The notes under the pieces: model-generated | What the model saw: only the letters and a program-made list of their open reading frames with translations | Told to the model about the DNA's origin: nothing | The model's database searches: none | Shown: positions 21,851-34,918 of the stretch, one piece after another | Layout: every line of letters begins with the position of its first letter | How positions within the stretch are numbered: position 1 is the stretch's first letter | Assembly (NCBI GenBank): GCA_963965975.1 | Contig: OZ014415.1 | Coordinates: 3,353,001-3,417,000, forward strand | Direction of reading: 5' to 3' | Source of the DNA: Xestospongia bergquistia | Taxonomy: Eukaryota; Porifera; Demospongiae; Haplosclerida; Petrosiidae | Length of the DNA stretch: 64,000 bases | Made by a program: the position numbers and the translations under genes

Positions 21851-22666
21851 TCACAACAATGAGGACACATTTGCTTCAGACAAAAGTCGCCCCAAAATAA
21901 AGTAACCACAGCATAATATGTAATAGTTATCCCACATATATGCACCAATAAAAGTATATATATATACATTATGTCTACCTCTGAGAAGGTCTTTCAAAGT
22001 TTTAAGAAATTGTCGTGTAACAAATTCTGTACCATTTGATATCCATCCATCCACAGTTGACAAGAAATTATCAGTTATATTCCTGTTACATGTAGTTGCT
22101 GTTTGAAGAACCTATAATCAGATGTTGTCTTCAATGATAACAATTATTTGCATTGTATTTAATTCATACCTGTTGAATTGCCTGTTTATTCCAGTAATCA
22201 TTAAAGTCAAAGACTTCAAAGACAAGGCAATTTAAGTTAGTGTAATTCAGAAGAATATTAGCACAAAATCCATTGTCAGTATAACAAGATTGATGACTAC
22301 TGATTGCAATTCCTTGCAATTGACTGCATGTTCCATTTGAACTATAGACATTGCTGTTCAAAATGGCTTTCATAAGACAACGTTTCACGTTATTAACCCA
22401 TGTTTGACCCTAAGAAGAGTAATAAAAAAATTATAGAGAAAATAATAAATATTTACAGCAGATGAGAAGCAAATTTGTTTATTCATAAAACGGTGGCAGT
22501 ATCTGTCACCATAGGCAAGAGGATATCCATTAGTACCACATTGAAATGTTGCCTCTACACACTGAGTATAGAAGTCACAGTTACTAGCATTAGCTAGAGA
22601 TGCACAGTCCTGAGCTTTGACAGTAACTGTCAGAGATAGCACCACTGAAAAGACGAGTAGCGTCAT
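21851..22666 (-). CDS. Stanniocalcin-like secreted protein
   Basis: Exons: 22457-22666 (ATG at 22664-22666), 22170-22409, 21979-22111 and a tentative last exon 21851-21873. The first three are well supported (gtaaat, gtatga and gtagac donors; cttag and attatag acceptors; phases 0, 0, 1). The protein starts with a signal peptide (MTLLVFSVVLSLTVTVKA) and has about ten cysteines in an alpha-helical context: DFYTQCVEATFQCG, GYPLAYGDRYC, then CFSSAGQTWVNNVKRCL, SCYTDNGFC. The phenylalanine/glycine-x-x-Trp-valine...Cys-Leu step and the CYxxxGFC step fit a stanniocalcin-like hormone fold; identity by pattern only. About 180 residues, shorter than vertebrate stanniocalcin (~250). A broken duplicate lies at 49202-49904. 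Confidence 0.5.
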
Positions 22667-22770
22667 GCTGTAATTTTGTTTATGAGTTTCATAGCTTTAA
22701 ATAGTTAATCTACGCCCACTGACATAAGCCAGAAAGGTGCTTTAATCTCATGGACACCTTTTGACTGACT

Positions 22771-22995
22771 AATGATCAAAATATCCGAAATCCATGATGT
22801 CATCATCAGCACGAATAGCTATTATTGTACAAACATTAAAATTAAAGATATGACTGTAAATGCAAAATATAGTTCTATGGACAATTAGTATATAGTCCTT
22901 GGAGCTAATACAAGTGTAACACAGCAACTACTTCTTGCATTATCAGAAAATAAAATCTTTGACTGGTTTCTACCATATGCATTATTGTATGAGTA
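22771..22995 (+). pseudogene. Small conserved ORF, interrupted copy
   Basis: Divergent to the stanniocalcin-like gene. The plus frame beginning MIKISEIHDV matches the intact 73-codon frame at 50010-50231, but here AAT-TAG replaces AAT-AAG at about 22897. The two agree in frame before and after the stop. Function unknown. Confidence 0.4.
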
Positions 22996-22999
22996 GTAG

Positions 23000-24350
23000 T
23001 TAAGTGTTTGTAAATTAAAAAGCATGTTTGTTATAATATGTTGTCATGTCAATATAGTTGATGTGTGTTGTCTTGATAGTAATACTATTACTAATTAAAG
23101 AACCAAAGCTAATATTAAAAGCAATATTTCTTTGTTAAAATATCAATACTGATATTAAAGATCATTTGAAAATCATAATCAAAACTACAAATATATAACT
23201 AAAATTAATACAGTATACTTTGTCGTGTCACTTACTACAGAGACTATACAAATACTGTACTCTACTGTACCTGTGATTGCATCACTACTAAAATGATTGT
23301 TATATAACCAAGTAAGTTGATCATCAAAACATCAAATAGATAATATACTATATTGTCATAACTGTCACTTGTTAACTTATGATAAGATCAAACCAATACT
23401 ACAAATTCTGTAGATTAGAGTATGACATTTACATGTAATAAAGTGGTGTATATGTTAGTATGTATACAATATAAAAATATATTAAACTTCATTTCCTTAT
23501 ACACTGCTACATATATAACAGGGAGTACACTCCTGTCACAACTTTGCTCTAGTTGTTATTAACAGTTATCAGAAGTTTTAATGAGATTACTATAAAAAAT
23601 TACTTTTTTAAACAACCAATCAATAACAAATCACCTCACAGACAACTCTGGTTTATAGAACATATTATATAGACCTCTTAAAATACTGCATATATATCAA
23701 AGGCTTGTTATATTAATTACATGTACAGTGTGAAATTTACACTACACTACTATGTGTGTTGATAGTGTATCCTTAAAGTGACTACAATTGAAAAATACAT
23801 AAACATTGTACCCAAGAGAAAGACATTGGTGAAAGTATATATACATCACACATATAGATCACTTTATTTGCATACATATGATTAGGCAAATGTGAATATG
23901 TTGAATTACATATATCTCTCTAAACTACAGACTACACTTATAGTTTATAATTATTAATTTGCATATTCATATAAGTATATGGGACAATCCCTTACATCAT
24001 CATGGAATAGTAAAGCCACAGTTACTGAAGTGTTCATATATTCTGTTTCAATGATAATATTATTATTAATGGGAAATCCAGTATTTTGTATGGTCTTCAT
24101 CATAAATCAATATATCTTTTACAAATAATTATTGAAGAGTACATAATGTATATGAAAGATGTTATTTTAATTATGTACATTACATGCATGCTTAAAAAAA
24201 CATTGTTCATTATTGATCACTAGTACAATATACTGTTGTAATATATTGGTTGTTTTAACTAATTGATGATCACATGAGTACCGCCTACAAAGTGTTGCTA
24301 TCATTGGATAATATCAACAACATATGATGACTGATTACTACAGTGTCAAC
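23000..24350. other. Non-coding stretch absent from the duplicate
   Basis: AT-rich sequence between two blocks that are conserved at 49.2-51.2 kb; most of it is missing there. No gene seen. Confidence 0.5.
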
Positions 24351-24359
24351 AGTTCACAT

Positions 24360-25130
24360 AATTCAATACTATTGATGTCTCAGAGAGGGCTTACATGTGG
24401 TAGGGAGGTTTGTACTAATATGAAAAATCTTTTGCAATAATTGCCATATTATTACTGAATTCCGATCATGCACATATACATGTTATGAAAACATTTTATG
24501 GTAACTAAGGTGAAAATGTGCTGTCTTTTGATTATGTACCTCATATTAACAACCTTGGCAATAATTCATCGTGTTAAGTTCATGACATAATGAAGAAAAT
24601 TTGGAAAGTGACTCATTGCAGCATAAACTTATTAGTAATAACTAATTAATCTATATTTATAAACTTTATCTCCACCTCCCATTCAGACTAGAACACGAGT
24701 AATTTTTTTCCTTGAAATCTCTAGCTAATACTAAATTTTGTGCCAAATCTCTTGTAGATTGTTCCACAAAAACAACAAGTCAAGATCAGACCAGCCACAA
24801 AATATGACCTAGATTATAATGGGTAGGTTTAACTTTCCTTCCTTGAAAAATGTTAATGCTTACTTTCTTTCCAAGACTAATATCAAATGAGCAACTGTCA
24901 TAAGTTCAATAATCTACCAAATATTTGACTGTTAGTGAGGGAAAAACTTTTTTTGTTGAAATAAGGTTCCAGATTTTCTCATAACATTTTGAAGAATAGT
25001 TTCTTCTAGTTATGTTATCTAGCATTCAAGTTTAGAAGTTCTTAAATGGACATCTATATATATTAGATGTATCAGCATAAAATTAGAAGCATTTGTGATG
25101 ATGTAGTTTTCAATAAACATTTCTCTGTGG
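24360..25130. repeat. Right block of segmental duplication (copy at 50440-51160)
   Basis: Matches 50440-51160 in the same order and strand, with small indels. On the minus strand both copies keep patches of open frame (DVHLRTSKLE followed by TRR and CYE-x-x-WNLI), so it may include an old coding exon. A 102-codon minus frame at 25019-25327 overlaps its end and is unassigned. Confidence 0.6.
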
Positions 25131-25649
25131 AGTTGGATTAGTAAAGTAAAGAGTTGTTGTGAATCATTTGATAAAATATCATTTTGGGTTCTTTGCAATA
25201 CACTCACCAGATAGTTGGGCTTATTGTAAAGCTCTTCTTGTATACAAAATGCATTTTCTGTCATATTTTGGGGATTGTTCCATAGAATTGATTGCATGAT
25301 GCATATGAACTGTACTATGAGGTTCATTTCTATTGCTCACTCATTCTTTATTTAAAGCTGTCACTAATTTATAGCCAAATTTTTTATCTAAGTTTCTTTT
25401 AACTTCACAAAGTCAATGAAATATGTTATATAAATGTATCACTAGAACTTTTAATGACATTTACAAAGAACGCAGTAGTTTCATGTCATCATAGATATAA
25501 TATTAATTTATAAAATGATTAATAAACTTGTTTATGCAGTAATGACTAAGTCTAGTGGTTTCCTTAACAAACTTAGATAATGAAACTTTGATGTTTATAC
25601 ATGTATGGTTAAATTCAAAAGAGAGTCAGGATATATACATATATATTCT

Positions 25650-25960
25650 TGTATCTTCCGTGGCAATTTTGACAATTGGTCTTTTCTTTTTGACTATGTA
25701 GTAGTAGTTTTCTAGATTTGCTGAAGTGACAGTCCATTCATTAGATTGATGTTCTGTCACTGTTCACAAAGAAAACTTTACACTATGTACATGTCTGTTG
25801 TTAATGTTACTAACTTGATAAGATGTCTTTTCCTTCTCTCATTTTTTATCTTTTCAAAATCTAACTTTTGCAATGCTCACATAAAGATGAATACACTTGT
25901 CAGCACATCTATTGATTTTGTGTATCATATGCAAATAAATATATTGCCTATCATAAAAAG
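25650..25960 (-). pseudogene. Relic of SWIM-type (Mutator-like) transposase
   Basis: Minus-strand patches 'INRCADKCIHL', 'EKTSYQVSNINNRH' and 'NEWTVTSA' align in order with the better-preserved relic at 34290-34918, with several stops between them. A dead fragment. Confidence 0.5.
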
Positions 25961-26167
25961 TATGCAATGGAATGCTTCGATATTTATCTTTTGTTGCCAT
26001 TTAACTGCTCCTATAGATTGTATTTACACAATATAAGTAGTTTGGGATAGGGATATGTACACTATAAAATTTATGAAAATGACATGTCCCACAACATATT
26101 TTATAAACATAACCCGTAGCATAAAAATGTGCATGTGACATTGATGCATATGTATTTTCACTTCCTT

Positions 26168-26222
26168 TCTTCTCTCTCTCTCTCTCTCTCTCTCTTTTTC
26201 TCTCTCTCTCTTTTTCTCTCCA
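26168..26222. repeat. (CT)n microsatellite
   Basis: Interrupted CT run. The looser pyrimidine-rich tetramer repeat (catc/attc) at 26300-26400 continues the simple-sequence tract. Confidence 0.85.
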
Positions 26223-27389
26223 GCTATTTCTTTGCCCATTCATTACTCTCCATGTAAATTTCTGGATTTGTACATACACATATCTATTATTCAGTGTCCT
26301 TTTTGTTCATCCATCCATCATTAATTCAACCATATGTCTGTATCTCCCTCCATCAATTCATCATAAATTTGTTCATTTATTTATCTATTTACTTCATCTG
26401 TCTGTTAATCTTTCTTACTCTTGGTCGGTAATAGATTATGTCTTAAAGTATATTAGCTATCAGATAAGTATAGGGCATAATTATAAAATCTGCAAAATCT
26501 TATGGTACCAAAATTTTAAGGGTATTACTATTCTAAATATTGTGGTAAATACATGCTATATATCAGGTGCATAGTAACAATGCAATGTCTATGTAGGTGT
26601 GGCCCAAATTGTCTACTGAGATATATTGTCAGACAACAGAATGTCTCTCCTAAAACACATCAGATCATTTCAATACTTGTCAGTCTTCCTCACTAGGATG
26701 ATGTCAATGTTGTGACTTGTTGTTAATAAGCTAAAAGTATTTCTAAGCATTATGCATATTGAAGTGTTCATGTTTCTTCTTTTTCTATTGTCCATAACAA
26801 TAACTAAAAAGTTAAAGAATTGTCATCATTTTTACAATTTAAAATGAACTATCAACTTTTATCTCACAGTTTGAATGCTTTTTAAACATAATCAAATATT
26901 AATTTGTAGTTTACACAACAAATTCATTATCAAATTCATCTCTTCTAAATGTTTCTTTTAAGTAACAGCAAACTAAAAATCAATGCAAACTAATACCAGA
27001 ATAAAAGTTGACATCACTGCTAAGCTGTGTTACAAATCCGGTACTTTCATAACTTGACACTAACTAGCACAATAATGTATTTGCTTATTGTTTAATAACT
27101 ATAAGGTCTAATGCAACTTTCCCATTTTCCTTTGGCAATGCCTGTAGGTCTGTAAGCGGACGCGTAATTCAAAGCTATAATTCCTGTTGTTGAAAACACG
27201 CCTTGAAAATGCGGAACCACATGCTGTGGGCCAAGTTATATTTGAATAAAATTAAGAATAATAAGTTAACAATAAGAATAAGATAATAATTATAGAATCT
27301 TAGATGATAATTATCATTAGTCGAATATAGATAACAAAATGGTGACAGAAGAATCAATAATCAAGTATAACACGACAAGCAAAACAGAA

Positions 27390-27547
27390 ACCTTATCTTC
27401 AGAAAAGACTTTAAATGGACAGTTGACACAATGGAAGTGATACCAGGTTAAACAAGAGTCAAATATAATTGAACTTTCTGACTCATCATTGATTGGCTTT
27501 AAGCACAAGCAACAATACCAAATAGGATACACAGTACATACAACCAT
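27390..27547 (-). CDS. PHD-finger-like exon, incomplete
   Basis: The minus frame from about 27547 reads a Tyr-Cys-Cys-x-Cys start, a short acidic stretch, then FDSCLTWYHFHCVNC. This is the shape of a PHD zinc finger (C-x2-C ... CD-x-C-x2-WYH-x-x-C), but the first Cys of 'CD-x-C' is Phe. Similar PHD tails occur on transposases in this window (44460-44620, 48900). It is probably a relic or a short exon of one. No partner exon was found. Confidence 0.35.
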
Positions 27548-27849
27548 TAGTAAAATCCTCTGTAAACTTCACTCTAACACAAAGTGATAATAGCTTTTCA
27601 ATAAAGGAGTGAGCATAGAGTGTCACCTACTTGGTATACTGCTCTTGAGGTGAATCCAATGCTAAATTACTTGCATGTTTTTTTAATGAATATCATCAAT
27701 AAAACATGGTCATGTTCATTTCTCAAACAAGACAAACGAATAAACAACTGGTTGATAAAAGTAGACAAATCAGTATAGCATGATCATACACTCTTCACTT
27801 TCAGTGGACCCATTGGTGTCAAATTGGGTTCAAATTTGAATTATAATAA

Positions 27850-28060
27850 GCAATAACAGAGCGATGCCTGCATTGTAGAAGTTGTTCATATATACTTCAT
27901 CATACTCTACTTCTGACTTTGAATAAGTAATTGTTTGAAGCAATTCAAGGACATCTTTGTGTTCACCAGACTGCAAACTGTGGATATTGTTTGTCTCACA
28001 TCTAAGTGAAATTATGATTTCTTCTTTATAAGTAATGTTATCTCTCAGTTTTTTTCACAT
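27850..28060 (-). other. Possible coding remnant, SWIM-transposase-like
   Basis: The minus frame keeps about 65 codons open, including 'LLQTITYSKSEVEYDE', which resembles the Tyr/Ser/Glu-rich segment upstream of the SWIM finger in Mutator-like proteins. No splice frame could be closed around it. The rest of 27550-28860 shows no gene. Confidence 0.3.
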
Positions 28061-28869
28061 TGACATTTGGGCTAATGCATCCACCATTGGTAGTTTACTT
28101 TAAGAAATGATGCAATTATGATGTCATGTTAATTCTTGTTCCCTTGTTGTCTTTAAAACTATCATTTGAACTGTAAGTGTGTAATTTAACAATTCTTACT
28201 ATAAAATTAATTCTTAAAAATTGAAATAATTTATTTTAAGTGCTCCTGATAAATTGTGACAGTTAATGTGTAAGTGGAGAAAATATTCCATAATAGCTTT
28301 GTAGTATACTACAAACACAGCTTTCATGATCATAGTTTGTATTGAAGCTCAGACACTTAAAGTGCGTTACTATGATATTGTTGGAGACACGTTTTCAAAT
28401 TAATATTTATTCATATGTCAGGGAAAAAAGGTTCATCATTTATACTAGCTATCACAATCACTTAATACATTAAATACAGTAGACAGGCAAATAAATAAAA
28501 TATTTATGATTGTCACAATGAAGACTATCAATTACCTTTGGTCTATGTATAGGTATGTACATATGTAAATCATTTTAAACTGAATGGTTGTTTTATCCAA
28601 TTGTGTTATTGCTTACTGATAAAAACAAACCAAATTTATCATTCATTGATATTAGTTTATATGTATATGATGTTGACATTGGAAGTGTTATAACAAGTTT
28701 ATCTACAAGTTTCACTATATATACTCTTACCAAATCACTAAAATACTTAAATAGTTATACTAAAGTTTGAGACAATGGACTATGATCTTTATTCCAACTA
28801 GATGACATAATGTGACCAATGCATATAATATTTAAATATATATACAAACTTTACCACACAATAGTCACA

Positions 28870-28963
28870 ATGATGCAACAGTGGTTAACTGGATTACTGG
28901 TCTTAATAATTCTAGCACCAGGAGAAGCTGCATTTGGTACTCTACCACTTCAATCTACTACTG
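28870..28963 (+). CDS. Signal-peptide exon of an unassigned gene
   Basis: ATG-ATG at 28870-28875, then 'QQWLTGLLVLIILAPGEA' (a clean signal peptide with cleavage near Ala), 11 more residues and a gtacaa donor in phase 1. A candidate second exon at about 29004-29146 reads 46 codons with 'NVDQNSDGQNDGIWCQS' before a stop. It is not the first exon of the receptor relic downstream, whose expected N-terminus is different. Family unknown. Confidence 0.4.
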
Positions 28964-30234
28964 GTACAATATATACAATATTATATTATATGTTTATATT
29001 ATAGTATTATATTGGTGTGAGACTTTATCTAAGTTATGAGAATAGAGTGATACCTAACTATTTTATGGTGAGAGCCAGTCAGTTCTATAATGTGGATCAA
29101 AATAGTGATGGTCAAAATGATGGTATATGGTGTCAGAGTGCTCTTAATAAGATCTAAAGTATGTAGATGTCTGTTACTTTAAATCTATAATAATTACATG
29201 TAGTGAAACTGATGAAATAAGTGATATCTTATAATATAATATATTGCATAGAGGGTGGGTGTCCATAATCTCCTATTATTATAGTAAATGGTGTCGTCTT
29301 CCATACTCAGTTGAAATCATACCACCATAGGCTCTCTTTGTCAATGCTATAGTGTCATCTGTAGGCATCGAATTGAAAGATTATAGTATGAAAACAGTTG
29401 TCATGGTGATACCAACCTTCAAAATGATAAAATTTGTCCTTAAATATTGTACTCTAAATATTTTGCTGGATGTCTTACCAACCAGACTATCCTATTTCCT
29501 TGAAAAACTTTGAATTTCCACTTTAATCTTCTAGATATACTGTCATTTATGATCACTCCTAAATCTACTCTTAGAGTATACTTATTTTATATGAAAGCAA
29601 TAATCACTCTTAAGGGAGTCTAGTCTAATGCTTTACTAACAGATTTCATCATAGAGGCTATTTGATTGTCATCATTGTGTGTGAGCTCATTTTAGCTGTT
29701 CACAAGGTTTATATTTATAATTCGAGGATATGTACAATTTTCATCACTTTCATCAACTGAATGCTTGTATATGCACTATTTGTTTCCAATTTTCAATTTG
29801 TAGCCATTATCATCCCTTTGTCTCAAACTTCCAACATTGATCCAATTTCTAAACATGACTGAATATAATCATATGCAGCTTCTGAGGATTAGTATTAATT
29901 AAACACTCAGATACACAGAAATACTTATTATTAGATTACTTTCTGTGATAACAATTGTTTGAGAGGTCATTAAGTTGATTGAGATCAAACAAGTTAAACC
30001 TCTCAAATATCTTCCTTGTGTGTATGCCTCCTTTATTTCACAAAGGACAAACATGGCCCCAAGTAAATCTTTACAATATGATACTATTAAATTTAAAGTT
30101 GCTACATAGAATGTATAGATTCCCTCCATTGAGGAATTGATTGAAAAAGCTCACAGGAGTATAATGTTGTTATTTCGTTTAAAATATGACAAAATGGGAA
30201 AAGACTTACCTAATCATACTGCTTTCAAGCGCAG

Positions 30235-30235
<1 letters not shown>

Positions 30236-30272
<37 letters not shown>
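30236..30272. repeat. (TA)n microsatellite
   Basis: About 17 TA units immediately upstream of the first recognisable exon of the receptor relic. Confidence 0.9.
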
Positions 30273-30277
<5 letters not shown>

Positions 30278-32514
30278 AAATCAGCTAAAACAAAGTCTGG
30301 CAGCTCACAATTACAGTTCACTGTACTTACAAGTCAATACAATTCACTGTACTTAAAGCAGTCCATGTATGGCAACATGAGAATGTTTCAGATATTAAAA
30401 TATGTTTGTAAATTTGTTCTGTTGACTTGCAATTGTTTTTAAACGTAATTATGTAGGTCAATGATGCTAGAATAATATTTCTTATTACATTCATGGATTC
30501 ATTGAAAGTTTTTATGTGAGGTAAGATAATAATAGAAATGCATGCATACAAGAAACTGATGAGTGATGTCCTATACAAGTGTTAAGCTTTTTATAAAATG
30601 TCTAAATCTCATTTGTAGGCATACTGTAGATTAATGTATTATCCTGACTATGGTTGGTCATTACATGGATGGTATAACAAAGACTGGCTCTTATCTGATC
30701 CTAGTGTACACTGTACTAAACAACAACTTACTAAAATAGTAGAGAGAGCGATAGTTATACAATAATATACTGATGTAAGTGTATATTTTAAGTGACTGTA
30801 ACATAAAGTACTATATGTCTATAGGAAGATGAAAGATCCAGTATTTCATCTTATGGATATGATGCTGTTTGGAGTCATACACTAGTTTTGAATTCAACTC
30901 TAGATATGCTTAATGACAATACAGTTAATGAGACTAACTGTATAGGACCATTCACTCCATTATATAACAAGACTTCTGGTACTGACTGTCTTATAAGATA
31001 CAACATATTGAATACTCAGTTCACAGGAAAATCAGTGAGTTTATAGGTTTCCTTATTTCTATCTTGTCCTATATCATTACCACATATAGGGTAATGTAGC
31101 ATTTACTAAAAAAGGATTTAGGACTTTAGGAACACTATATTTACTACAATACAGGAACAGTAAGTTGTTATTTTGTTAATAAAATAAAGTAATTATTATA
31201 AGTGTATTGTTTTAATCACCTAATATACTCATTAGATTCATTAATGAAATATGCTACTATCAACATATATATAATATATTTAGTTAATGAAGATAATTTT
31301 ACAGTTTGGCCAGATATAATAAGTAATTACGGTTGTCTTATTGTAATTTGACTATATTAGATAGTCTACCACCTGATGGCTCTCCTATAAAAGTCAGAGC
31401 GTCCTATTCAACTGCACTAGCAGTCATTGTGTGGTTATGGTCATTATTTGGTATTATATTCTCAATTGTTTGTCTAATTTTTAACATTATATTCAGGAAA
31501 AGAAAGTATGCTCAATTTATCACATGATATAACATTATAATTATATTTACATGATAGAATCATTCGTCTTACAATCCTAATCTCAACTATTTAATTATTC
31601 TATGAGTGTTCATAATGTACATCTCATTCTTTTGTGGTATTACGAAATCGTTAACATTATGGAAGTTACTTGTTCTGTAAGTACAATTACTTTAATGTAT
31701 ATCCATGTTTTCTACAAAAGAAAATGTTGTTACAACTTGTTTATATATGTAATTATAATACTTAAATAATAGACTGTGTTTCTATAGGGTATGAGCTAGC
31801 ATTGTCTATATATATATATATAAACAAATATTTTTGTTTTAGATATTAACAGACAAGCATCTCCTAATAATAATTCTTATGATTGAGTCTATTATGATAC
31901 TATTACTAATAAGAGGGTCAGCTATTCTACAAACAAGGCCTACTGCATATTATGATTATGAAAACAAGGTATATTCTCCTAGGAATAATGTTAACTTAAA
32001 GAATGTTAATTGTGAAACGTTTCTTTTTTTATTTTAGGAAAAGGGAATTATTGTTGAATATTATACAGTACAGTGCTATGCAAAAGGCTATTTTATATGG
32101 ATTGTCATTCTTGTTTCTTACAATGGAATTCTTGAAGTTATAGTCGTAATATTGGCTATCAAAATTCATAATGTTACGATAAAGGCAGTCAATGATTCTA
32201 AAAATGTGATTGATATTGTTTTCATTGTATCTATGACTTTTATTTTTTCTTTGATCTCTTTATTTTTTCTTGGAGACTATGTTAGTATAGCATTTAGTTT
32301 TACTGCTATAGCAATATTGTTTGGAGTAACTGGTGTTATAATTTTGACATTTGTTCCAAAGGTTGGTAAATATCTTATCCTTTCATTGATTTAATCTTAT
32401 ATTGATTAGATGTGGTCCTTATACCAAGACCCTGATGGTAAGAGTGTGTTTGAAAAGGAAGAATGCAACCAAGGAGTACATACAATTTCAAAGATGCGTA
32501 CATCAATGAAGTAG
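30272..32514 (+). pseudogene. GABA-B-like class C receptor, copy A (dead)
   Basis: Exons matching the copy at 56107-60157: 30457-30520, 30619-30774, 30825-31034, 31090-31159, 31236-31313, 31361-31505, 31558-31676, 31843-31968, 32038-32361, 32410-32514, plus a ragged first match near 30272-30400. Damage: no exons for the N-terminal ligand-binding lobe; the exon at 30457 is 2 bp short; a TAA lies within 30619-30774 (at about 30761); the donor after 31313 is AT in place of GT; 31558-31676 is 2 bp short; and the exon for the third membrane span is absent. The last exons still encode an intact seven-helix C-terminal half ending in the family's Val-Pro-Lys. Clearly a pseudogene, though parts may be transcribed. 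Confidence 0.85.
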
Positions 32515-32599
32515 TCTGTAAGAATATATAAATATATGAACCTGTCCATACATTTGTAGTCTGAACATTGTTCTTACCCATTAAATGGATTAATGATGA

Positions 32600-32995
32600 T
32601 AGACATTTGAACATCAGAAGGAGCATCTTTACCACTAACTATTCTTGTAATACCGTCATGATATAATCTGAATACTCTCCATATATTAATTTTCCCTTGA
32701 GTGGTTCAGCCATCAATGTATAATGTCTGTGCAATCTAGTCATACCCAAATCCAAGTGGATAAAAATTAGACTCCAATTTAACAAACAACTATAAAATAA
32801 ATTGAACAGACAAAGAGAAGGACAGTTCTCATCTTGACTGCTAATATCTAATGTTCTCTTATATACAACATGTTCTAATGACTTATAATAGTAGACAGTC
32901 CTATCCAATGTGTCCAATGTAACAGGGGGAGTGACATGAGAGAATGTGAGATTCTCACGTTCACCTTCAATTGATTCAACATTAGATAATTTCAA
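32600..32995 (-). CDS. Fragment of an unidentified conserved-looking protein
   Basis: A 118-codon minus frame, less AT-rich than its surroundings, with good codon texture: 'TPPVTLDTLDRTVYYYKSL', 'DENCPSLCLFNLFYS', then 'RLHRHYTLMAEPLKGKLIYG'. After 32639 the frame must shift by one to continue as 'SGKDAPSDVQMSIIINPFNG'. No signal peptide. It looks like a piece of a large intracellular protein carried here by duplication; I do not recognise it. Its 3' end touches the end of the receptor relic on the opposite strand. Confidence 0.4.
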
Positions 32996-32999
32996 GAGG

Positions 33000-34289
33000 G
33001 GGTGTGCTCACTACAGATTAAAAACAGATGTATAATGGATAAGGTAAGATAGTCTGTTAATGAAGAGCAGAAGTTATTGTTGTATTCAATATGAATTGTG
33101 TTTTCTTTTGTCTTCTTAGATGTTAGCATGCGTTACAATATCATTCAGTAGTGGGAGGATATTTGATGTTAATACAGGTCTAATTAAATGTAAGTGAAAT
33201 TATTGTAATTGTATGTTGGATCTAAGATTATTGAAAGACAAAGCATCTTTTAATTTATATATTCTTTGTCTTGATAAACATACCAGTGATACCACTCTTC
33301 ACATTGTATCATATTACTTGTAGAAATATTGTTATATATATATATATATATATATAATTTATAGGTCCATTATTATTACTTTTATCAAAAAATAAGTAAA
33401 AATAATTCTTTACATTGCATATTTTGATATAACTCTCAGTTCATACCAGACATGATCAGTGAAATAATCCTTCATACCATTAATAGTGTCGTCAATGATT
33501 TTATTTGGTAATGATGTTAAAAGGCTATTTGTTGTAATTAGTTGTCCATATTGTGACAAGGTTTTGATACTTCTTTAATTGACGGTCATGACTAGAATTC
33601 TATGTCACAATAATTATATATAGTGTAGTAACAAATTCATTGTTAATGTCACCACTGCATGTAGTATCAATTATCATCATCAAATTCTTGCTCATAATTA
33701 CACATGTAACAGCTTTTCATTATTTACAATTTTAATCTCATTATCACATCTAAAATATATGTGTTTATGCAGTGTTTATTGAAAATATGTTACTCCTTAT
33801 CTATAGCTGAGTTAGGTAAATTGAATGATTGAAGTATTAATAGAAGTGACTGTTTAGCTCATTTTTTTGTTTCTTGGTTGGTTTAGTGATTTTTTGTTGA
33901 TGGAGCTTTATGATGTTTTCAATTTGAGAATTGTTTTTATGGAGATGATGATGCTTTGTTTGCTGGTTCATTTGATTGCCTGTTTAAATCTAGATGATGT
34001 CTATATTATATTGACTTCAACAATATTTAATGTTGCTCTTATATCGTTTATTGCATGATATCTTCATCAGTACATTGATCTAATAAGGCATATAAATGAT
34101 CCATATCTCTCTGTATGCATTCTTTCATGACAGCTGTTGTAGTGTATTCCCTAATACTTTTACTTCACAGAATATTTCCTCATTCCCAACATTGAGTGAC
34201 TTCATAGGGACATTTGATGGTTCTGATAGAATGTAATTCAGGAGAAAGTTTATATACTTAACAACAAGGTGAATAATTATATGTACACA
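33000..34289. other. Intergenic stretch
   Basis: AT-rich, (TA)n near 33330-33356. A 63-codon plus frame at 33867-34058 is hydrophobic and unsupported. No gene seen. Confidence 0.5.
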
Positions 34290-34918
34290 TTGTTACATTG
34301 AGAAGACAGTCAGGAGATGTACATCTATACTTGTGTATACAAACATAGCATTCCTTGCATTGTATACAAAATTTTGACAAATTTTTTGTTGTTTCTTGAT
34401 AATGTAGTAGTTTTTAGGTTTTGATGTAGAGGTAACTGTCCATTCATTATACTGAGTTTCTGTTATAGCTTGTATTGAAAGCTTTATACTATGTGCATGT
34501 CTGTTGTTAATGATACCTATTTGATAAGATGTCTTTCCCTTCTCTAATTTTATTAGTCTTTCAAAAGTTTTGTCTTTTGTTATCTTCTTGAGTATATGAA
34601 CACATTTATCAATACATTGATTGATTTTACCTTTTTTACACAAATACCTTAATGTGTGATGGAATGCTTTGTTGTTGTTGATACCAGCTGTTTTTTCCAT
34701 AACTGATGTTTATGTTGACAATACTCTAACTTGAAGTACTTAGCAAAACATTGTGTACTCTCATTATTGTCAATACATGTCATAAAATTATTGAAAAGTA
34801 GTTCAAAGTTCTTGTCATCCTCTTTGTCAAAAAGTGTGTGGAGAGTATGATAGATTTCTGTTGGTTGTATCACCTTAGCCCCCTCCTGCATGCAGAGATT
34901 CTTCAATCTTTTTATCAA
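34290..34918 (-). pseudogene. SWIM-zinc-finger (Mutator-like) transposase relic
   Basis: Three frames on the minus strand join in order: 34918 to about 34700 (ending KYFKLEYCQHKHQLWKK), about 34700 to 34375 (GINNNKAFHHTLRYL, KCVHILKK, KGKTSYQIGIINNRH, NEWTVTS), and about 34375 to 34290, a SWIM-type finger 'CKECYVCIHKYRC' followed by 'PDCLLNVTMC'. The family order, a His-rich 'AFHR.LKY' step, 'KxIFERxxKL' and a C-x-C-x(n)-C-x-H SWIM finger, is that of Mutator-like transposase C-termini found in many animals. Two frameshifts, and the His of the final CxH is Tyr. Dead. Confidence 0.6.

Noticed and set aside
26001..26279. Arg/Glu-rich minus-strand frames
   Set aside because: They are translations of the (CT)n microsatellite.
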